Assembly: GCA_025966255.1 (NCBI GenBank)
Contig: JAOPVG010000354.1
Span: 1-12,004 of the forward strand
Direction of reading: 5' to 3'
Length of the DNA stretch: 12,004 nt
Source of the DNA: Jatrophihabitans sp.
GTDB taxonomy: Bacteria; Actinomycetota; Actinomycetes; Mycobacteriales; Jatrophihabitantaceae
Position numbers and translations under genes: made by a program. This document shows, in pieces, positions 7,215 through 12,004 of the stretch; position 1 is the first letter of the stretch; the number at the start of each line of letters is the position of its first letter. The notes beneath the pieces were generated by a model that made no database searches, was not told where the DNA came from, and saw nothing but the letters and a program-made list of their open reading frames with translations.

Positions 7215-7937
7215 TCAGCCGGAGACCTTCGTCAGGTCGACCACGAAGACGAGCGGAGAGTTGGCCGGAATCGCGCCCTGACCGGCCGACCCGTAACCGA
7301 GGGCGGCCGGCAGGATCATGATCCGCCGCCCGCCGACCTTCATGGGCGGGACGCCCGTGGTGCCGCCGATGCCCCGGGTGAACCCGGGGACGACCTGGGC
7401 CAGCGAGAAGGACGCGGCCTGTCCGCGCGACCAGGACGAGTCGAAGGGCGTGCCGTTCTTGTAGAGCACTCCCGAGTACTGCACGGTCACCGTCGAGGTC
7501 GGCTTCGCCGCCGCGCCCTTACCGACCACGAGGTCCTTGTACTCCAGCTTGGCCGGCGCCGTCGACGCCTTCGACGTCACTCCCGGTTCGCCGGTGAGAT
7601 CCGCGGCGCCCTTCACGGTGACGCCGTTGAACGTCACCGACGGCCCCTTGGCCGCCTTGGCCTTCACCGCTGGCGCCGACGTGGTCGGTGTGGCGCTGGC
7701 GCTGGGGGTCACCGAGGTGGCGGGCGTCGTGGACGCGCCGGCGGCGGTGTTGGACTTGCCGTTACCACCACTCGCTACGGCGATGACGATCACGACGGCG
7801 GCGATGACGACGAGTGTGCCGACGATGGATGCGATGAGCGTGAACCGCTTGCGGGCGATCTCGCGCTGGCGGCGCTGCTCGAGCTGTCGCTGCAGTCGGC
7901 GGCGTTCGTTCTCGCGACGCTGCTTGTTCGTGGGCAC
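7215..7937 (-). CDS. Membrane-anchored FKBP-type peptidyl-prolyl isomerase
   Basis: This is a prolyl isomerase of the FK506-binding fold, expected to work outside the cytoplasmic membrane. It has 240 residues from GTG 7937, chosen because CCGGAGGACC lies just upstream and because it makes the N-terminus match the neighbouring cyclophilin; longer frames start in upstream control DNA. A basic N-terminus (1-31, MPTNKQRRENERRRLQRQ) is followed by one helix (about 32-56), a Ser/Thr/Ala/Pro linker (60-97), a segment of uncertain role (98-128), and the FKBP domain (129-240). Pocket residues aligned with FKBP12 are Tyr154, Phe165-Asp166, Phe177, Val183, Phe186 (Trp59 in FKBP12), Tyr215, Ile223 and Phe231. 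VTVQYSGVLYKNGTPFDSS and MKVGGRRIMILPAALGYG are typical. It has no cysteines, unlike the cyclophilin. It is first in a probable two-gene operon. Confidence 0.93.
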   Translation of the reverse strand: MPTNKQRRENERRRLQRQLEQRRQREIARKRFTLIASIVGTLVVIAAVVIVIAVASGGNGKSNTAAGASTTPATSVTPSASATPTTSAPAVKAKAAKGPSVTFNGVTVKGAADLTGEPGVTSKASTAPAKLEYKDLVVGKGAAAKPTSTVTVQYSGVLYKNGTPFDSSWSRGQAASFSLAQVVPGFTRGIGGTTGVPPMKVGGRRIMILPAALGYGSAGQGAIPANSPLVFVVDLTKVSG

Positions 7938-7943
7938 GAGCGC

Positions 7944-7953
7944 GGTCCTCCGG
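7944..7953 (-). promoter_or_regulatory. Ribosome binding site of the FKBP gene
   Basis: On the minus strand this reads CCGGAGGACC, ending 6 bases before GTG 7937. It fixes the start and is identical to the element before the cyclophilin gene. Confidence 0.7.
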
Positions 7954-7976
7954 ACGGTTCGGGATCTCAGCAATTT

Positions 7977-7990
7977 GGGGGCAAACCCCC
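7977..7990. promoter_or_regulatory. GC hairpin in the FKBP leader
   Basis: GGGGG (7977-7981), loop caaa, and CCCCC (7986-7990) form a perfect 5-bp stem. On the minus strand it falls 4-17 bases after the candidate -10 element, at the predicted transcript start. It may protect the 5' end or be incidental; there is no T-run to make it a terminator. Confidence 0.3.
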
Positions 7991-7993
7991 GGC

Positions 7994-7999
7994 AGTCTA
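7994..7999 (-). promoter_or_regulatory. Candidate -10 element for the PPIase operon
   Basis: Read on the minus strand this is TAGACT, preceded by CCG exactly as before rel. It lies 56 bases upstream of the FKBP GTG, a reasonable leader length. No clear -35 hexamer is visible. Confidence 0.35.
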
Positions 8000-8037
8000 C
8001 GGAAGGGAGTTGCGGCACTCGCTGAGAATGGCCTCGG

Positions 8038-8043
8038 TAGGCT
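8038..8043 (+). promoter_or_regulatory. Candidate -10 element for the hydrolase-hisS-aspS operon
   Basis: TAGGCT fits TANNNT and lies 40 bases before the GTG start at 8084, in the 146-base divergent gap. No recognisable -35 is present at the proper spacing, so this is a weak call resting mainly on position. Confidence 0.22.
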
Positions 8044-8083
8044 GGACGAGTCCGTTTCCCTCGACCCACAGGAGTTCCCGGCC

Positions 8084-8746
8084 GTGCTCATCGCGGGCTT
8101 CCCGTCCGACGCGACCGACACGAACTGCTACGTGGTCGCCCCTGCCGCAGGCGAGCAGTGCGTCGTCATCGACCCCGGCATCGGCGTCACCGGCCAACTC
8201 GACGAAGTGATCGCCGAGCACCGGCTGCACCCGGTGGCCGTCCTGCTCACGCACGGGCACTTCGATCACACGTTCTCGGTGCTCCCGGTGTGCCAGGCTC
8301 GCGACGTCCCGGCCTTCATCCACCCGGCCGACCGCGGGCAACTGGCTGATCCCTGGTCGGGCGTCGGTATGCGGCCCGGTACGCCACTGTTCGGCTCGCT
8401 CACCTTCGCCGAGCCCGACGATGTACGGGAACTCTCCGACGCGTCGGCCGTGAGCATCGCCGGCCTCGACTTCGGCGTGCGGCACGCCCCCGGCCACAGC
8501 AAGGGGTCCGTCGTGTTCGGTCTCGCCGGTGCCGCCGACGAGCCGATTCTCTTCTCCGGCGACGTCCTGTTCGCGGGCTCGATCGGCAGGTGCGACCTGC
8601 CCGGCGGGTCCATGGCCGAGATGGAGCGCTCGCTGCGTGAGGTGATCCTGCCGATGGACGACGCCACGGTCGTACGCCCGGGCCACGGCCCGGCGACCTC
8701 GATCGCGCGTGAGCGCGGCACCAACCCCTACCTCTTGGGCCTCTGA
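8084..8746 (+). CDS. MBL-fold metallo-hydrolase, glyoxalase II-like
   Basis: This is a soluble metallo-beta-lactamase-fold hydrolase of 220 residues. The dinuclear metal site is complete: THGHFDH (56-62) supplies His57, His59, Asp61 and His62; HAPGHSKGS (134-142) supplies His138; FSGDVLFAGSIGR (157-169) supplies Asp160; and RPGHGP (198-203) supplies His201. The short form without a clear C-terminal glutathione-binding domain resembles actinobacterial proteins annotated as glyoxalase II or hydroxyacylglutathione hydrolase. Most actinobacteria use mycothiol rather than glutathione, so the true thioester substrate is uncertain. The GTG start has AGGAG at 8070-8074. The stop overlaps the hisS ATG by one base. 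A homologue lies in the same position next to hisS in M. tuberculosis, as I recall. Confidence 0.92.
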   Translation: MLIAGFPSDATDTNCYVVAPAAGEQCVVIDPGIGVTGQLDEVIAEHRLHPVAVLLTHGHFDHTFSVLPVCQARDVPAFIHPADRGQLADPWSGVGMRPGTPLFGSLTFAEPDDVRELSDASAVSIAGLDFGVRHAPGHSKGSVVFGLAGAADEPILFSGDVLFAGSIGRCDLPGGSMAEMERSLREVILPMDDATVVRPGHGPATSIARERGTNPYLLGL

Positions 8747-10083
8747 TGGCGCTGAGCGGATTTCCCGAGCTGTTGCCGGCCCAGCGCTTCGTCGAGAACG
8801 CCGTTCTCGACCGGCTCCGGCACACGTTCGAGCTGCACGGCTTCGCGCCCTTGGAGACGCGCGCCGTCGAGCCGCTCGAGCAGATGCTGCGCAAAGGCGA
8901 GATCGACAAGGAGGTGTACGTCCTGCGCCGGCTGCACGCCGATCCCGATGACGCCGCGGATTCCTCCGGGCTGGGCCTGCACTTCGATCTCACCGTGCCG
9001 TTCGCGCGCTACGTGTTGGAGAACGCCGGGCACCTCGAGTTCCCCTTCCGTCGCTACCAGATCCAGAAGGTCTGGCGCGGGGAGCGGCCGCAGACGGGGC
9101 GCTACCGCGAGTTCACCCAGGCCGACATCGACGTCGTCGCGCGCGATTCGCTCTCGTTCCACCACGACGTCGAGGTGGCGCGGGTCATGGCCGAGGCCCT
9201 GGCCGCGCTGGACTTCCTGCCGCCACTTCGGCTGCAGATCAACAACCGCAAGCTCATGGAGGGCTTCTTCCTGGGCCTCGGCGCTCCCGACGTCCCGGCG
9301 GTCATGCGCGCCGTCGACCGGCTCGACAAGGTGCCGTCCGAGGTCGTGGGCCAGCAGCTCGTCGACGACGCCGGTCTCACGCTCGAGCAGGCCGCGCAGT
9401 GCCTGGCGCTCGCCGGCATCCGCTCGCTCGACTCGTCGTTCGTGTCCTCCGTCTGGGCGCTCGGCGTCTCCCACCCGCTGCTCGACGAAGGTCTCGGCGA
9501 GTTGGCGGCGGTGATCGACGGCTGTGCCGGCATCACCAGCGAGCGGCTGGTCGTGGAAGCCGACCTGCGTATCGCCCGGGGGTTGGACTACTACACCGGC
9601 ACCGTCTTCGAGACCCGGATGGCCGGGTTCGAGAGCCTGGGCTCGATCTGTTCCGGTGGCCGCTACGACTCGTTGGCCAGCGACGGGAAGGTGACCTATC
9701 CGGGCGTCGGCATCTCGCTCGGCGTCACCCGGCTGCTCATCCCGCTGTTCCAGCAGGGGCTGCTCACCGCATCGCGCTCGGTGCCGTCCGCCGTACTGGT
9801 CGCCCTGCCCGACGACGACGCTCGGGCGATGTGCGACACCATCGCTCAGACGCTGCGGGCGCGGGGGATCCCGACCGAGGTCGCGGCGTCCCCGCAGAAG
9901 TTCGGCAAGCAGATCCGCTACGCCGAGCGGCGCGGTATCCCGTACGTCTGGTTCCCGGGGGCTGAGGGCCACGAGGTGAAGGACATCCGCAGTGGTGACC
10001 AGGTGGGAGCCGATCCCGCGACCTGGACGCCCCCATTCGTAGACCTGCAGCCGCAGGTGATCTCGCAGAAGGTAGTCGAGTGA
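8746..10083 (+). CDS. hisS: Histidyl-tRNA synthetase, divergent type
   Basis: This enzyme charges tRNA-His with histidine in the cytoplasm. It has 445 residues. The class II core is clear: motif 2 lies in [20 protein letters not shown] (110-129), the HisRS-specific block [12 protein letters not shown] is at 278-289, GGRYDSL is at 304-310, and motif 3 is [12 protein letters not shown] (320-331). A C-terminal anticodon-binding domain spans about 347-445. It differs from the usual bacterial enzyme. The KGTxD start motif is replaced by SGFPELLP, and the LRPEGT block is replaced by [16 protein letters not shown] (78-93), close to the eukaryotic [10 protein letters not shown]. The insertion region between motifs 2 and 3 also looks unlike that of M. 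tuberculosis HisRS. No strong Shine-Dalgarno precedes the ATG, so translation is probably coupled to the upstream hydrolase. It overlaps aspS by four bases (GTGA). Confidence 0.95.
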   Translation: MALSGFPELLPAQRFVENAVLDRLRHTFELHGFAPLETRAVEPLEQMLRKGEIDKEVYVLRRLHADPDDAADSSGLGLHFDLTVPFARYVLENAGHLEFPFRRYQIQKVWRGERPQTGRYREFTQADIDVVARDSLSFHHDVEVARVMAEALAALDFLPPLRLQINNRKLMEGFFLGLGAPDVPAVMRAVDRLDKVPSEVVGQQLVDDAGLTLEQAAQCLALAGIRSLDSSFVSSVWALGVSHPLLDEGLGELAAVIDGCAGITSERLVVEADLRIARGLDYYTGTVFETRMAGFESLGSICSGGRYDSLASDGKVTYPGVGISLGVTRLLIPLFQQGLLTASRSVPSAVLVALPDDDARAMCDTIAQTLRARGIPTEVAASPQKFGKQIRYAERRGIPYVWFPGAEGHEVKDIRSGDQVGADPATWTPPFVDLQPQVISQKVVE

Positions 10084-11846
10084 TTCGCACGCACGAGGCA
10101 GGAACTCTCCGGGCCGAGCACGCCGGCCAGACCGTCACGCTCGCGGGCTGGGTGGCCACCCGTCGCGATCACGGCGGGGTGGCGTTCATCGATCTCCGCG
10201 ACGCGTCCGGCGTCGTGCAGGTGGTCGTTCGCGACGACGAGATCGCGCACGATCTGCGCAACGAGTGGGTCCTCGCGGTCACAGGCGAGGTGCGCACCAG
10301 GCTCGAGGGCAAGATCAACCCGCACTTGCCCACCGGTGAGGTCGAGGTCGTCGCCTCGCGGGTCGAGGTGCTGAACGAGGCCGCCCCGCTGCCCTTCCAG
10401 GTCGATGCGCACGCCGAGGTCGGTGAGGAAGCGCGGCTCAAGTACCGCTACCTCGACCTGCGCCGTCCCGGGCCGGCCGCCGCGATCCGGCTGCGCAGCC
10501 GGGTCAATCAGGCCGCCCGCGACGTCCTCTACGACCAGAGGTTCGTCGAGATCGAGACGCCGACGCTCACTCGGTCGACGCCCGAGGGCGCGCGCGACTT
10601 CCTCGTCCCGGCCCGCCTGCGCCCAGGCAGCTGGTACGCCCTGCCGCAGTCACCGCAGCTGTTCAAGCAGCTGCTGATGGTCGGCGGCATGGAGCGCTAC
10701 TTCCAGATCGCGCGCTGCTACCGCGACGAGGACTTCCGGGCCGACCGGCAGCCGGAGTTCACCCAGCTCGACATCGAGATGAGCTTCGTCGACCAGGACG
10801 ACGTCATTGCCCTCGCCGAGAGCGTGCTCGTCGCGGTGTGGCAGTTGATCGGGCACGACGTGCCCGTGCCGCTGCCGCGCCTGACCTACGACGACGCCAT
10901 GCGCCGCTACGGCTCGGACAAGCCGGACCTGCGCTTCGACCTCGAGATTGCCGAGGCCACCGCGTTCTTCGCCGACACCCCGTTTCGCGTGTTCCAGGCG
11001 CCCTACGTCGGGGCCGTGGTGATGAAGGGCGGCGCCTCGCAGCCGCGGCGCCAGTTCGACGCGTGGCAGGAGTTCGCCAAGCAGCGCGGGCACCGCGGGC
11101 TGGCCTACGTCCTGGTCGGCGAGGACGGTGAACTCGGCGGCCCGGTCGCGAAGAACCTGTCCGACACCGAGCGAGCCGGGCTGGCGGCGCACGTGGGGGC
11201 CGCGCCGGGCGACGCGGTGTTCTTCGCGGCGGGACCCCCGTCGTCGGCCCGGGCATTACTCGGCGCCGTCCGGCAGGAGATCGGGCACCGGCTGGGGCTC
11301 ATCGACGAATCGGCCTGGTCGTTCGTCTGGGTCGTCGACGCGCCGCTGTTCGAGCCCACGAGTGCGGCGGTGGCATCGGGCGATGTCGCGGTCGGACATG
11401 GCGAGTGGACGGCGGTGCATCACGCCTTCACTTCGCCGAAGCCGGAATCCATGGACACCTTCGACACGGACCCGGGGTCGGCGCTCGCCTACGCCTACGA
11501 CATCGTCTGCAACGGCAACGAGATCGGTGGCGGGTCGATCCGTATCCACCGCCGCGACGTGCAGGAGCGGGTGTTCGCGGTCATGGGGCTGAGTGAGGAG
11601 GAGGCCCGGGCCAAGTTCGGGTTCCTGCTCGATGCGTTCACCTACGGCGCGCCGCCGCACGGCGGGATCGCGTTCGGCTGGGACCGCATCTGCGCGCTGC
11701 TCTCGGGCACCGACTCCATCCGCGACGTCATCGCGTTCCCGAAGACCGGCGGTGGCTACGACCCGCTCACCGGAGCCCCCGCCCCAATCACGCCGGAGCA
11801 ACGGGCTGAGGCCGGCGTCGACGCAGTGCCCGAGGACGAGGAGTAA
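10080..11846 (+). CDS. aspS: Aspartyl-tRNA synthetase, probably non-discriminating
   Basis: This is a bacterial-type class IIb enzyme of 588 residues that attaches aspartate to tRNA. It has an N-terminal OB-fold anticodon domain (about 1-105) and a catalytic domain with motif 2 ([20 protein letters not shown], 212-231). A bacterial GAD insertion lies at about 290-410. Motif 3 is [15 protein letters not shown] (527-541), followed by [28 protein letters not shown] (28-33) has His31, and RLEGKIN (74-80) has Gly77; this pair is the known mark of AspRS that also charges tRNA-Asn. If so, the Asp on tRNA-Asn is amidated by GatCAB. The GTG start has AGAAGG at 10067-10072 and overlaps the hisS stop. 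The stop is followed three bases later by the next gene. Confidence 0.96.
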   Translation: MIRTHEAGTLRAEHAGQTVTLAGWVATRRDHGGVAFIDLRDASGVVQVVVRDDEIAHDLRNEWVLAVTGEVRTRLEGKINPHLPTGEVEVVASRVEVLNEAAPLPFQVDAHAEVGEEARLKYRYLDLRRPGPAAAIRLRSRVNQAARDVLYDQRFVEIETPTLTRSTPEGARDFLVPARLRPGSWYALPQSPQLFKQLLMVGGMERYFQIARCYRDEDFRADRQPEFTQLDIEMSFVDQDDVIALAESVLVAVWQLIGHDVPVPLPRLTYDDAMRRYGSDKPDLRFDLEIAEATAFFADTPFRVFQAPYVGAVVMKGGASQPRRQFDAWQEFAKQRGHRGLAYVLVGEDGELGGPVAKNLSDTERAGLAAHVGAAPGDAVFFAAGPPSSARALLGAVRQEIGHRLGLIDESAWSFVWVVDAPLFEPTSAAVASGDVAVGHGEWTAVHHAFTSPKPESMDTFDTDPGSALAYAYDIVCNGNEIGGGSIRIHRRDVQERVFAVMGLSEEEARAKFGFLLDAFTYGAPPHGGIAFGWDRICALLSGTDSIRDVIAFPKTGGGYDPLTGAPAPITPEQRAEAGVDAVPEDEE

Positions 11847-11849
11847 GCC

Positions 11850-12004
11850 ATGGCGGGCTGGAACGATCAGGTCATCGCCGACTTCCGCGCGAGCGGCGGC
11901 AAGGTCGGCGGCAGTTTCGAGGGCGCCCCGGTAACCCTGCTGCACCATCGCGGTCGCAAGTCCGGGACGGAGTTCGTCGCCCCGGTCATGTATCTCGCCG
12001 ACGA
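11850..12004 (+). CDS. Start of a nitroreductase/deazaflavin (F420)-dependent oxidoreductase-like protein (3'-truncated)
   Basis: The first 51 codons are present; the gene runs off the right edge. The ATG has GAGGAG at 11838-11843, six bases upstream and inside the end of aspS. The segment MAGWNDQVIADFRASGGKVGG followed by GAPVTLLHHRGRKSG and PVMYLAD matches the N-terminal pattern of the small F420H2-dependent family that includes mycobacterial Ddn: an N-terminal helix, a Gly-rich turn, then L-hydrophobic-RGRKSG. Members bind coenzyme F420 and reduce quinones or nitro compounds. Only the N-terminal part can be judged, so the substrate is unknown. It is probably co-transcribed with aspS. Confidence 0.75.
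   Translation, partial: MAGWNDQVIADFRASGGKVGGSFEGAPVTLLHHRGRKSGTEFVAPVMYLAD

Noticed and set aside
7938..8069. Longer N-terminus for the FKBP protein starting at 8069
   Set aside because: The extra 44 residues come from the divergent control region, including the hairpin and candidate -10. GTG 7937 has a strong SD and aligns with the cyclophilin N-terminus.
6765..8210. Plus-strand open frame of about 480 codons across the two isomerase genes
   Set aside because: The minus-strand cyclophilin and FKBP genes have full catalytic motifs, SD sequences and plausible starts. The plus frame is low-complexity and lacks an SD.
1..12004. Mobile element, CRISPR, defence or biosynthetic cluster
   Set aside because: I found no transposase, integrase, terminal inverted repeats, regularly spaced repeats or foreign-looking composition; all genes are conserved housekeeping or envelope functions.

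Overview
The window is a core-genome segment of a high-GC actinobacterium. Codon third positions are strongly G/C, GTG starts are common, and the gene order secD-secF-apt-rel / cyclophilin / MBL hydrolase-hisS is the one I recall from Mycobacterium tuberculosis and relatives. A gene of the F420-dependent nitroreductase-like family begins at the right edge, which also fits an actinomycete. The genus cannot be fixed from the sequence. I see no insertion sequence, phage gene, CRISPR array, tRNA or rRNA.

Layout. (1) 1-3163, plus strand: the truncated 3' part of secD, then secF, overlapping by one base. These encode the SecDF protein-export motor. (2) 3164-3757: a 69-base gap carrying a direct repeat and a possible 22-codon leader frame, then apt (adenine salvage). 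(3) 3758-6339: a short control region (TAGACT element, 12-bp palindrome, strong ribosome binding site), then a bifunctional (p)ppGpp synthetase/hydrolase, rel. (4) 6344-7937, minus strand: two membrane-anchored, extracytoplasmic peptidyl-prolyl isomerases, first FKBP-type, then cyclophilin-type, converging on rel with only 4 bases between stop codons. (5) 7938-8083: a divergent control region. (6) 8084-12004, plus strand: a tightly packed set of MBL-fold hydrolase, hisS, aspS and the start of a deazaflavin (F420)-dependent oxidoreductase-like gene, joined by 1-base and 4-base overlaps and a 3-base gap.

How the genes fit together. SecDF pulls exported chains across the membrane, and the two anchored isomerases are placed to fold them outside. 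Rel senses amino-acid starvation on the ribosome, and HisRS and AspRS set tRNA charging. The AspRS carries the His/Gly pair associated with non-discriminating enzymes, which predicts GatCAB-dependent Asn-tRNA synthesis. The HisRS is the divergent type with a eukaryote-like LTVPFAR block rather than the usual bacterial LRPEGT block.

I do not see an undescribed multi-gene system. The observations most worth a second look are an SD-sequestering hairpin at the secD/secF junction, a membrane-anchor module with its ribosome binding site shared by two unrelated isomerase folds, the HisRS and AspRS types, a cysteine-bearing low-complexity insert in SecD, and a possible leader ORF before apt.
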